Source of the DNA: Atriophallophorus winterbourni
Taxonomy: Eukaryota > Platyhelminthes > Trematoda > Plagiorchiida > Microphallidae
Assembly: GCA_013407085.1 (NCBI GenBank)
Contig: JACCGJ010009909.1
Coordinates: 56,473-120,472 of the forward strand
Length of the DNA: 64,000 bases
Direction of reading: 5' to 3'
Shown: in pieces, positions 24,501 through 33,149 of the stretch
How positions within the stretch are numbered: position 1 is the first letter of the stretch
Layout of the letters: every line of letters begins with the position of its first letter
Made by a program: the position numbers and the translations under genes
The notes under the pieces: model-generated
What the model saw: the letters and a program-made list of their open reading frames with translations, nothing else
The model's database searches: none
Told to the model about the DNA's origin: nothing

Positions 24501-26185
24501 TCTATTTTCTCGACTTTTTGCAGCCAGCACGCTTTCCTGTCTGATCAAATGCAACGCTTTATATCGCAAAGCAAAAGGAAGACATCGCCTATCTTCCAGT
24601 AATCGAAGTGTAGATTAAGAGATCTAGCGGGAGCCTTAGCTAGTCGTTTGAACTGCCGCACACTAAGACTCCGTGCCTTGGTAGCAATGATAGCAATCAA
24701 ATTCCATATTTGTGCCGAAGTGGGAAGATAACTCATGAAGAGATATGTTGCTGAACTGTCGTTATTAAAGGCTTCTCGAAAGCTATACGCGTAGAACTGA
24801 TGGTCTTCGACATAGATAATTTTAATGTAAAGCTGTATTTATAGATCGTGTGATCAGAATCTACATACGCTAAACAGACGGGGAAAACGGTTTTTGTGCT
24901 TAACATTTTAAGTTGTCGCGTTGAGTGACGAGAAAAGCTTATGATACATGACAGTGAAATCCATAAGAAAGCCGTCATGCAGATATCGCCTTACTGGTTT
25001 ACGAAACTTGATTGAAAGCAAGTTCAATTTGAGGTGCAGGTACCTTGTTTGTGCTTTTTCTTCCATAGATTTGATAGATTTTCAAGTTTCACGCTTCCCC
25101 ATCTTTCAGAATTTTATTTCTTTCATGGTTGTGCGACAGTTAAGCATTCGGTACATACTACAGGTGTAATGCTGTCCCTGATGATGATGGTTGTGGTGTG
25201 TAAGTGCAGGGGATGTGAGCAGCATTATACATTGACGTTTTGCATTATTTTCTGTTGTTTTTACAACACGATGAAACACTTTCAATGCCCCATCTTATAC
25301 ACGGGAATGTTCTATCTATTTCGTTTTTACAGGTCCTATTTTGTTTCAAAACAACATACAAACGATTGATTCATTATTGAAAATTTCGTAGCATTGGTGT
25401 GGATTAATAAATTCTTTGAAAATGATTCAAGTGTGCTTATTATTATTATAAAGTTTTACTATACCCAACGATGTAACTCTAAATATTACAATTAGCTATT
25501 GATTACGGAAATTTATAAAAATCCCATGCGCATCTTGTACGCGTTTTATTACGGATGGATGAAAAAATTAATTTACCTCATGAGTCAATACTCGAACTGG
25601 AATTCCGAATGCCCGAGCCAACCCGAAGTCAGCAAGCTTTACTATTTTTCGTCCTATATCGACGAGAACATTCTGGGGTTTCAGATCTCGATGAATGACT
25701 CGTCTTCCATGACAAAACAGCAAACCTTGAAGCATTTGATACATGAAACTCTGAGATCGGTGAAACCAAAAAAATTACCTTAGTTTCCAACGGGTCTAAC
25801 CGATTCTTTTTACCGTGTGTGTCAAGATAGCGTTTGAGGTCTAGGTTGAGGTATTCAAAAACTAAATACAAGCGTCCACCATCCATTATAACTTGTTCCA
25901 GGCTGCATGTAATTAAAAAGTTATAGTACATACTTAACAATATTAGGATGTTGTAGTTCTTTCAACAGTGAAATTTCGCGAATAGCAGTTGATGGTACTC
26001 CTTCTTCATCATTTTCCAAACGAATTTTCTTCAGAGCTGCCAGTCGATTACTGCGTTTATTTCGACATTTATACACCACGCCATAGGTTCCTTAGAAAAC
26101 TGAACAAGAAGGAAAACTCCTTACCCTCACCAATTTTTTCAAGGCGAGCAAAATCTGTAAGTGCATACGGGCCTTGGGTTGACAT
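15218..26185 (-). CDS. CDK1: cyclin-dependent kinase, CDK1/CDK2 class, complete, six exons
   Basis: Minus-strand exons are 26185-26125, 26090-25934, 25902-25779, 25750-25577, 17146-16829 and 15598-15218. All are GT-AG and total 1215 nt, or 404 residues plus stop. The start is the ATG giving [12 protein letters not shown], in frame with the glycine loop. Visible motifs are GEGTYGVVY (T22, Y23 as inhibitory sites), catalytic K41 (ALKKIRL), PSTAIRE (53-59), HRD (134-136), DFG (155-157), the activation-loop T170 (VLTHE, where human CDK1 has VYTHE), and [13 protein letters not shown]. Family members phosphorylate cell-cycle substrates with cyclins and CKS proteins in the nucleus and cytoplasm. The kinase fold ends near residue 302; about 100 further residues form an extension that human CDK1 (297 aa) lacks. 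CDK1 rather than CDK2 is favoured but not proven. Confidence 0.93.
16165..16355 (-). repeat. R2 repeat copy e
   Basis: On the minus strand it reads the CACAGTC segment, a CTGTCAGGTTGCCATGAC segment, GGCAGTGAGACTCAAGCGTG and AATTTAGCACGGTGTTAG, matching copies c and d, which lie on the other strand 1-2 kb away. Confidence 0.65.
16375..16545 (+). repeat. R1 repeat, partial copy
   Basis: AACTTGATTGAATATATG, GCTGTAGGCACC and ACAGTTAAGTATTCGATACT match the same-order segments of the R1 copies at 18511 and 24908. Confidence 0.55.
16829..17146 (-). CDS. CDK1: CDK exon 5: activation segment end and C-lobe
   Basis: Begins [19 protein letters not shown] and continues through [30 protein letters not shown] and EVWPGV to LNLLQ. 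Sites are TTCTAG and GTTCGT. Confidence 0.95.
18511..18797 (+). repeat. R1 repeat copy a
   Basis: Contains GAGTGACGAGAAAAGCTT, TGCATGACAGTGAAAGCC, CGAGGTGTAGGCACC, CATGGTTGTGTGGCAGTTAA and GCATTCGGTACGCGCTACC in the same order as the copy at 24908. About 285 bp, unclassified, no reading frame. Confidence 0.72.
18925..19215 (-). repeat. R2 repeat copy f
   Basis: On the minus strand it reads ACAAGCCTGATCTCGGCC, CACAGTCAGAGACTGCAC, GGGCTAAGATACTGTCAGG and GGCCCAGGCCTA. Homology fades after the middle of the unit. Confidence 0.65.
19540..19945 (+). repeat. GC-rich segment, probably LINE-derived noncoding sequence
   Basis: This segment is clearly richer in G and C than its neighbours (GGGATACCCGATCGCGGGAA, GGCTTCGGGAGAAAACCCTG). 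It abuts the 3' side of the RTE-like element. It resembles a LINE untranslated region in composition, but no match within the window proves it. Confidence 0.35.
19950..22690 (-). mobile_element. RTE-like LINE, decayed, in CDK intron 4
   Basis: Read on the minus strand it has a GC-rich 5' leader (22690-22140), the endonuclease start [13 protein letters not shown] (near 22120), [50 protein letters not shown] and TDHSLV. It continues with RT motifs [20 protein letters not shown] (near 20560), [18 protein letters not shown] and [19 protein letters not shown] (near 20120). The [18 protein letters not shown] and GVKQGC motifs are typical of the RTE group. Several frames and stops show it is inactive. 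The end after GVKQGC is replaced by unrelated sequence. Confidence 0.85.
22845..23108 (-). repeat. R1 repeat copy d
   Basis: On the minus strand it reads CTCGCTCTACTCGTTCA, ATTCGAGGTGTAGACACC, ATTAAGCAGTCGGTACTTGC and a GTGTAATGCTTTTCATGATG end, collinear with R1 copies a and b. Confidence 0.6.
23480..24740 (-). pseudogene. LINE reverse transcriptase fragment, frameshifted
   Basis: Minus-strand pieces line up with one non-[19 protein letters not shown] (24300), the pair [13 protein letters not shown] and [13 protein letters not shown] (24200-24080), [10 protein letters not shown] (23930), [16 protein letters not shown] (23800), FGMRFAP (23720) and [20 protein letters not shown] (23610). The GFRP...LENRRTY and FGMRFAP patterns belong to non-LTR RTs common in flatworms. 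It is a different family from the RTE copy next to it. Stops and shifts abound. Confidence 0.72.
24908..25192 (+). repeat. R1 repeat copy b
   Basis: Same segment order as copy a, with GAGTGACGAGAAAAGCTTAT, TTTGAGGTGCAGGTACC, TTCATGGTTGTGCGACAG and TTAAGCATTCGGTACATACT. It ends GATGATGATGG and runs straight into motif M. Confidence 0.72.
25193..25232 (+). repeat. motif M copy 4, joined to R1
   Basis: TTGTGGTGTGTAAGTGCAGG followed by GGATGTGAGCAGCATTATAC. This is the best match to the version inside the LTR at 49888. Confidence 0.6.
25577..25750 (-). CDS. CDK1: CDK exon 4: catalytic and activation loops
   Basis: Fifty-eight codons contain [19 protein letters not shown] and [20 protein letters not shown], and end in phase 0 at GTAAAT. 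Nothing catalytic is missing. Confidence 0.94.
25779..25902 (-). CDS. CDK1: CDK exon 3: hinge
   Basis: Codes for [20 protein letters not shown] and [19 protein letters not shown], the hinge and following helix. The next intron is only 28 nt. Confidence 0.93.
25934..26090 (-). CDS. CDK1: CDK exon 2: glycine loop to PSTAIRE
   Basis: Codes for the [11 protein letters not shown] segment, the catalytic lysine, [18 protein letters not shown] and QHPNIV. It is separated from exon 1 by a 34-nt intron and from exon 3 by a 31-nt intron. Confidence 0.93.
26125..26185 (-). CDS. CDK1: CDK exon 1 with start codon
   Basis: Codes for [20 protein letters not shown] plus one base, and ends at a GTAAGG donor. 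The leader before the glycine loop is about eight residues longer than in human CDK1. A start in an unseen upstream exon cannot be excluded, because an AG just before the DFARL codons could act as an acceptor. Confidence 0.8.
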
Positions 26186-26273
26186 TGAATCAAATCTGCC
26201 GGATTTTTACCGCCAAATTAGTTTACGCGGTAAATAACAAAAAAAACGCATATACAGTGAGCGCAATTAAAAA

Positions 26274-26403
26274 TTGAACTTTCGAAAAAATGTTATTATG
26301 AAATCTATCTAAAAATCCGAGCTCACTGAAATACTATGTTATTAGACACACAAAAATTCCGAATGATCTATTAATTGATTTGAGTTTTCACAGGACAAAT
26401 AAA
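26274..26403 (+). repeat. 130-bp repeat, copy 1, just upstream of the CDK gene
   Basis: Shares AAATCTATCTAAAAATCCGA, GCTC, TGAAATACTAT and GATCTATTAATTGATTTGAG with 32768-32900 in the same orientation. Copy 1 lies 90 bases 5' of the CDK start codon and is cut by a LINE fragment on its far side. Confidence 0.8.
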
Positions 26404-26414
26404 ATTAAAGTTAA

Positions 26415-26930
26415 AGAATAGTTCAGTTAAGTTCAGTTCAGTTGCACAAGGCAGTAAATGGCTAACGAGGCAATCTAGCGTCCAGATTTTCCATAGGTGG
26501 AAAGCTGTAAAAAGGCAAGCAACACGGTCAAAAATTTCTTCTTATAGTGCGATGGATATCATCGACAATCGCGACCGCAAAATATTTTCCAGATTGTATT
26601 TAGGAAGCACCTCGTTATAAATGATGCCTGAATAATAAAAAGCAATTTTTCTACACCAGTGCGGTGAGAGGTTAGCTAAAGAAGTGTTGTGTATTTAAAA
26701 AACGTAGCTGAAGGTGGCTAAAAGCCAATCATGAAATCAGAATTTCTTCAAATGTATGCAGTTAGGCAAACATCAATGCGATATTGAATATACAGGTAAA
26801 ATGTTTCTGCGCCTCTATTTCTGGATTCCTGGAAGATATGTTAGAGTTTTTGTTCGCCATTCGGTAGCCTATTCCAATTCAATAAGTTGCGGACGACCCA
26901 ATCGAGCCTAAGAGATCTTTCCGGTGAAAC
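26415..26930 (-). mobile_element. CR1-like LINE, 3'-end fragment
   Basis: On the minus strand it carries a decayed C-terminus (RVV-like NLLNWNRLPNGEQ near 26900), then a CTCTCACCGCACTGGTG hairpin, GGTGCTTCCTAAATACAATC, ATCTGGACGC, CTCGTTAGCC and a (CTGAA)n tail at 26421-26445. The same parts appear in the same order at 62690-62940. Confidence 0.78.
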
Positions 26931-27539
26931 GCAGAACAACTTCCCAAAAGGTTTTCTTTTAGTCTGTTTGAAATCTTCGTCAAATACTACAGCTCATTTA
27001 ATGATACTGAAATCAACTCAAAATTTCTACTAACAAGAGACATCCTTGAGCGAAAACTATGCTCTATGAGAAGTGCAATACCACCGCAACTTTTAATGAC
27101 GAAACATTATTAGCTGAACTTATGTCGCAACAACTACAGTCAGCCGGTCTCCGAAATCGCTATAACTTTTTAATAAACCTTCAAATACACGTCGAGAGAG
27201 TTAGTCCAATTATTTTTCAGGCGTTAGACGTTAGCCAATAATGTGGTTTCGCTGGAAACTTTTTGATTGTAAACATAATTATAATACGATGATATTCGAA
27301 GTATCTTATTGAAAAATTTTGAACGTAAGGTTCAGAACAAGTTCCAAGAGTTCAGCAGCCTCCTGCGTTGTTTTGATGAACCACACAAACGAAACGGATG
27401 TTGAACTTGCGCGGTACGTTCAATTTGGTAGTTTTTTCCACGCTCCGATTAAATAATACGAATTTTCACTATTCCTTGAACTTGCAGTAAAATAGAATCA
27501 CTATTTTACTATATTCTCCATATTTTGCTGACTAATTAC
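26931..27539. other. no recognised feature
   Basis: Short frames only. Part of 27300-27540 may be the 5' untranslated region of the following LINE. Confidence 0.4.
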
Positions 27540-27604
27540 GCTAGCGATAAAATCAGCTTGTATTTTTGGTAACGTTTCATTACTCATCATATTATCTGTC
27601 AGAT

Positions 27605-28911
27605 ATGAGTACTAGAAATTCATGCCTCAATGTCAAATGTGGCAAAATAGTAGCAAAAGGAATTGAGTGCACAGCATGCAAGCTTTGGGCTCATCCTAGT
27701 TGTTCAGGTATACATAAATCTCACTATGGGATTTATGCGAAGTACCGCTGGTTGCAGTGGTACTGTAGCGGCTGTCATCAGGCTGCCACAGACGCCGCTT
27801 GTTTAAAGCCAAGGAATAGTCGGACGTTGCCTTGCTCGTCAGATTCTATACCTGCCCCAACGTTTGCATCTGTTGTGAGGGCTAGTGTGAGTTCTGATAA
27901 AATGGCTGGCACTGACTTAGCTGACAAATCTAGCCAGCTACGACGTCCTATCAAGCAGGCTACCTCTTCTAAGGTGGTCAAATCTAAAAAGCGTGCTACC
28001 AAGAACGCCGAAAAAACTGCATCCACACAGGACGCAGTCATAAATGGCCAGGTATCTCGTTCTCAAATGCGAGCTTCTAATAGCAGGGTGGTTAATGTAG
28101 CAGAGATTCCGAAGAGGCGTAGGAAGGCGAATAAAGCTACTACCCAACGGAAGCAACATGAAATTGTTGCCGGATCACCCGCACTGGATCACATTATCCA
28201 GGAATTAAATGAATTGCGCAAGAAATTCGATACATTGCGTGGCACCCTGCTCCAAAAACTAGAACACGAAATGTACTGGTTTTTAATCGAGCAGAGCCAT
28301 TCATTAAGGAATCGAGGTCTAGAAAAGATTTAGATCGCAGATGTATCAGCGATCTTATCCGCATGGTAGGTCTGAGGCCTTCCACTCCTACAATGCGAAT
28401 TCACCGTCTTGGAAAATGGAAGTTGGATAGTCGCCCTAGGCCAATCCTGGTAGAATTCAAATACCAGGCGGATCGGGACGCTTTACTATCTAAGGCTGAC
28501 CACATCGCCGAAGCAACTTTAGAAAAACTGCAGGTTAAGCCGGACAACCCTCCCTCCTGGATAAGACAATACTCTTCCGCTTCAAATAGGAGGGATCAGA
28601 TTGTTAAGACCTCTAATAACGACAAGCGAGGTTGTACAAAGCTAATGGATTCTCTTTCCGAAGTAACGTCCAATCAAGGGCGCCGTTCATCCGAAAAGGA
28701 TGGGGCTTCATCAGATGAAGAATTCTTGGAAGCGTCCGAGGATGGGGTCTGTGGTCGTATTATTATCCCTGAAATTCCACAGCTCGTGGTTAGCAACCTG
28801 CAGTGTACAGCTGGTGTTCAGGCCGCACCAGGTGACTCGGCTATCGCAAGCAGTACGCCAAAAAACGTGCTGACTTCTCGGGTACTCCGCCCGAGAATCA
28901 CACAAGACTAA
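27605..28911 (+). pseudogene. CR1-like ORF1 with PHD-like zinc finger, one frameshift
   Basis: From ATG 27605 the product starts MSTRNSCLNVKCGK. It contains the Cys/His series C-X4-C, CTAC, HPSC and CSGCH of a PHD-type finger (about residues 7-52), then a Lys-rich stretch and a heptad-like segment (LNELRKKFDTLRGTLLQKLE). The frame stops at 28333 and resumes in another frame (RIHRLGKWKLDSRPRPILVE) to TAA 28911. ORF1 proteins of CR1-type LINEs bind RNA or DNA; PHD-like fingers are known in some. The shift makes this copy nonfunctional as a single chain. Confidence 0.8.
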
Positions 28912-31726
28912 TTGGGAATAGATTACGTGACACTGCCGCCACAGTGCTACTCGGGAATGCATGTAGCATCCGAAACAAATGGTCTGAACTCTCCATCCTT
29001 GCACATGAGTTAAGACCGCATGTAATTGCACTGACAGAAACCTGGCTCTCTGCATCTGATGACATTCCTGATATAGTTGGTAACAGCTATTCCGTGATCA
29101 GGTGTGATAGACCGGGTGCAGTACAAGGTGGCGGTGTTGCTATTCTTCTCAGGTCAGGCCTCCGTACCTCAGAGTTAAACGTTAGGCTTGGCACGCACAA
29201 TGTGCAACTTAGCTCCTGTCTCATTCACTCCTATAAGCAATCTACGGTAATAGCGTGCGTTTATTTGAGTCCCCATTCAGGAGTACAGGATATGTATAAC
29301 TTGCTTGAGAATTTGAGTTCACTACGTGCGCTTGGGTCTCAGGTTCTTATGGTGGGTGACTTTAATCTACCACACATATCTTGGCCTAACCAGAGCTGCC
29401 AAGCTGATAAGATGTCTGAGGACTTCATAGAATGGACCCACAGACATGCTATGAGCCAACATGTAACTGAGCCTACAAGGTTCCGACATGGCTGTGAACC
29501 TTCGGTCCTGGATCTTGTTATATCTTCGAATGAGCAAATGGTTCGACAGGTGCAATATCTTTCCCCACTAGGGAAAAGTGATCACATCATGATTAGCTTC
29601 CAGCTACTGCTCAGGTATGACAAACCGCCTCCGAAACTAAAGCGCAACTTCAATGGGGTAGACTGGAGTGTTGTCTCAGAAGAAGCAGATCAGATCTTGT
29701 CACAATCTTCTGGTGATGATATGACAGCAAACTGGCAGCTTATTCACCATTGTCTGTCCACACTGCAAGATAGATTTGCTCCGTTGGTGCACGTCAAAAG
29801 ACGCAACAAGCCACAGTGGTGGACACCATCGATGCGCCGTGGTATTAAAATCCGGGACCGTGCCTGGAAAACTTACAAAGCTTCTCAGACACAATGGGCC
29901 TGGACAAGGTATAAACTACTTAGAAATAAGGCTGTGGGAAGCCAACGTAAGGCAAAACGTGAATTTGAGGCACGACTGGCATGTAATATAAGACAGTGCC
30001 CAAAGCGTTTCTATAGCTATGCACAATCCAAAGGCAAAACTCGCGATTGCATAGGCAACCTTCAACTGGACAATGGATCTCAACTAGATTCAGATTCTGA
30101 AAAGGCTTCGGCTTTTCTCGAACATTTTCGAGCTGTTCAGAGGCCTGATCGCCAAACTGATCTCTCGAATATGCCAGTGGACATAAGGTCAGATAGCGTT
30201 CCTACCCTAGATGAAATAATTTTCACTGATAATGAGGTCAGGCTTGCACTTGAAGCAACAAATCCACATAAATCTGCGGGCCCGGATGGTATTCACCCTC
30301 AATTTATTAAGAACCTGGCGCCTGTATTAGCACAACCGGTAGGTCGCCTCTTTAACGCATCCTTAAGGTATGGGTATATTCCTAGTGCATGGAAGCAGGC
30401 TGATGTGATTCCTATACATAAAGGTGGCAGTCGATCTTCAGTTTGCAACTACAGACCTGTAAGCCTTACTAGTATCCTTTGCAAAACCCTAGAGAGACTT
30501 ATTAGGGACAGGATCTGTCGCCACCTTGTCTCTGGTTCGTTACTAAACTCTGCTCAGCATGGTTTTCTAAAAGGGAAGTCTTGCCTAACGAACCTATTAT
30601 GTTTTCTAAATGAGGTCACTAGGAGGCTAGATAAAGGCCACCAGGTCGAAGTTCTCTACTTGGACTTCTGTAAAGCCTTTGACTCGGTAAACCACAGGTT
30701 GCTTGCAATGAAGATTGGACAAATAGGTATCGATGGCCCTCTAAAGAACTGGATCACAAATTTCTTGAGCAATCGGTATTTTCGCGTTCGCATAGGCAAT
30801 ATGTATTCCGCGAAAGCAGGAGTTGTTAGTGGAGTCCCGCAGGGTTCAGTACTAGGCCCACTACTCTTTCTTATCTTCATCGATGATTTGGCATCCTCGC
30901 TTAAGTGTCCCTGCTATATGTTTGCAGACGATGTCAAGTTTATCGGATCGCTGAACGAACAGGATCTTTTTGAGGATATAGAAAAGGTCATCAAGTGGTC
31001 TTCCACGTGGGATCTACCAATCAACTTCTCCAAAAGCTATCTTCTGTCCAAAGCTGCAACGAAGCTGCAGGTTGCTGGACCTGATAACATACTGGAGATA
31101 ACTGGGGTATCAAAAGTCCGGGACTTAGGTATTGCGGTTTCAGCGGACTTTAAATGGGCTGATCAATGTGCAGCTGCTGCACAACGCGCTAGGAACCAGC
31201 TCTTTCGCCTCCGATCAGTTTTATCCTGCAGGTCCCGGAGGTTTTCATCCCATTGTATAAAGCGATAGTGAGACCTCATCTCGAGTATTGCGTTCAAGCT
31301 TGGTCTCCTTACTTGGAAAAGGACATTGCCACGCTTGAAGGTGTTCAGCGCCTAGCTACTCGTATGATTAAAGGGCAATCTGGGAAGTCATATGAACAAC
31401 GACTGTTGAGTCTAGATCTCTTCTCGCTAAAAAGAAGGCGACTACGTGGGGATCTGATCGAGACCTTTAAAATCGTTAGAGGCTTTAGTTCTATTGATCC
31501 GGCTGATATGTATGCTCTTGCGCCAGTGGTAGGTACTCGAGGCCATTCACTGAAACTGGCAAAACAAAATGTCAGGTCTAATGCACGTAAGCACTTCTTT
31601 AGCGAAAGGGTAGTGAATCATTGGAACTGTCTGCCCGAAGAGGTAGTTTGTTCTACTTCAGTAACGTGCTTCAAAGATAGACTAGACTCGATCTGGCGCT
31701 CTGTGTTTCCAAATTTTTATCCCTAA
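28900..31726 (+). pseudogene. CR1-like ORF2: endonuclease and reverse transcriptase, one frameshift
   Basis: The AP-type endonuclease is visible as NACSIRNKW, IALTETWLSASDDIPD, VIRCDRPGAVQGGGVAILLR, MVGDFNLP and KSDHIMI. RT motifs are SAGPDGIHP, ADVIPIHKGG, NYRPVSL, HGFLKGKSC, YLDFCKAFDSVNH, SGVPQGSVLGPLLF and MFADDVKF with the catalytic DD. The frame breaks near 31240-31260 and resumes as LYKAIVRPHLEYCVQAWSP to WRSVFPNFYP, TAA 31726. ORF2 of this clade nicks the target and primes reverse transcription. Confidence 0.9.
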
Positions 31727-31774
31727 TTTTATAGTTGTTCTTCAATTTGTCGTTGGAACGCACTAATGCCTCTC

Positions 31775-31800
31775 CTCACCTGTTGGGTGAGGGAGTTTTT
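31775..31800 (+). terminator. conserved 3'-UTR hairpin of the CR1-like family
   Basis: CTCACC-TGTTG-GGTGAG is a perfect 6-bp stem. The equivalent hairpins at 62690-62705 (CTCACC-GTGAT-GGTGAG) and 26660-26685 (minus) keep the stem position while the loop changes. Confidence 0.55.
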
Positions 31801-31962
31801 CTGTTGCATTCCAGCCAAAGTCATACCAGAAGAATATTGAACCTACTATTCGAAGTGGTGGACGCTCTTTTGGCTTACCACCGGAAGTATTCTGGACGCT
31901 CGACTGGCGACTGCCACATATCGTCCTGTGCTAACTGAACTGAACTGAACTGAACACTGTAA

Positions 31963-33149
31963 CCATTGAAGAAAAGATACTTTGATAACAAGTTCAGGTT
32001 TCATCGTCTATGGTGTCAACTCAATAAGCCATTTCGAGACTGAACAACAAGGTTCATGCCAATTTGATGTAGGATCTCGGGGATTGATCAGCCTCCTGTT
32101 TGATATCATAGTTTACAATTAGAAATCTCCATTCATCTAATTTTCTCCTACTTAAATTAGAAATGATGTGTTTTAACCGGAATGACCTGATGTTCCTCCT
32201 GGGTAGACTAAGTTACATTGGAGCCCTAGAAACGATAGCACTGTTCAAAGTAAGTTTCAGAAAAGTTGTAGCTACATTTGAATGAGGTAGCTTACTTGAT
32301 GAGGCGATCCAAAATGTATTTCTCTGTGACTTGCAAATGGTTGAAATGAGTTTTCTGTAGCTTATACTCAAGCTCCATCGAGCATTTTGCAATAAAAGAA
32401 AAACTGATGCAATTGGTCAGCAAACATTGTCGTGACATTTGCAATACATTTTTTCTACAAAACAGGATTGTTAGCGAATAATATGTTGATTGATCGTTCA
32501 AATGTGCTTCCGGTATAAAGGTGGCTTGAAGCAAACATGTCTATTTAATTAGACGAATGTTTATCGAATTATTCGTTTCCCCAACACTTATATACTGCTT
32601 ATTCAAATTCCTTATCTTGTTTATACAGACTTCATTTTAATTTTTACCATCCTACGGTTGTTGTTAAGCCTGTTGCTTTTTATACCTTTAAAAAACTTGA
32701 ATTACCTTCATTAGTTTCTGGTATACGTTGAAATCGTCAGCGAATCGACAGGCTTACAAAGGCTTATGTGTTGAACTTTTGAAAAGAATTTTATTATCAA
32801 ATCTATCTAAAAATCCGAGCTCAATGAAATACTATTTTATTAGACACATAAAACTTCAGAATGATCTATTAATTGATTTGAGCTTTCATAGGACAATTAA
32901 AAAATATAGTAAATATGACATTCAAAATAGCACGCATTCAACTTAAAATTCTATTCCAATCTTTATACTAAACACTTAAACTTATATTTCGGGTCCTTTG
33001 AACGAAAAATTATTGCAAAGATTCTTCCATTCTTCCGTTTGTATCAGCCATACAAACAAGTTATAACAGTGTTTATTGGTATTGTGGCGGGATGTTTATT
33101 GTTGACTAACCGACTTCGAATTTAGGTGTACTGAAGCTGGACTCCGATC
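31963..33149. other. spacer with one 130-bp repeat copy
   Basis: Nothing recognised except the repeat at 32768-32900. Confidence 0.45.
32768..32900 (+). repeat. 130-bp repeat, copy 2
   Basis: Direct repeat of 26274-26403, 6.5 kb away, with scattered substitutions and the same strand. Confidence 0.8.

Larger units (their letters stand above)
17147..25576 (-). other. CDK intron 4 (8.4 kb), filled with repeats
   Basis: This intron follows three of 28-34 nt. It holds R1 and R2 copies, a GC-rich segment, an RTE-like LINE and a second LINE RT fragment. Both LINEs run in the same direction as the kinase gene. The stretch 17150-18500 shows nothing recognisable. Confidence 0.7.
27540..31962 (+). mobile_element. 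CR1-like LINE, near full length
   Basis: The element has ORF1 (27605-28911, one shift), ORF2 (about 28900-31726, one shift) and a 3' UTR with the CTCACCTGTTGGGTGAG hairpin (about 31775-31800), a TTCTGGACGCTCGACTGGCG segment and a (CTGAA)n tail at 31934-31956. Only about two disabling shifts were seen in 4.4 kb. This is the best preserved element in the window. It points away from the CDK gene. Confidence 0.9.
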
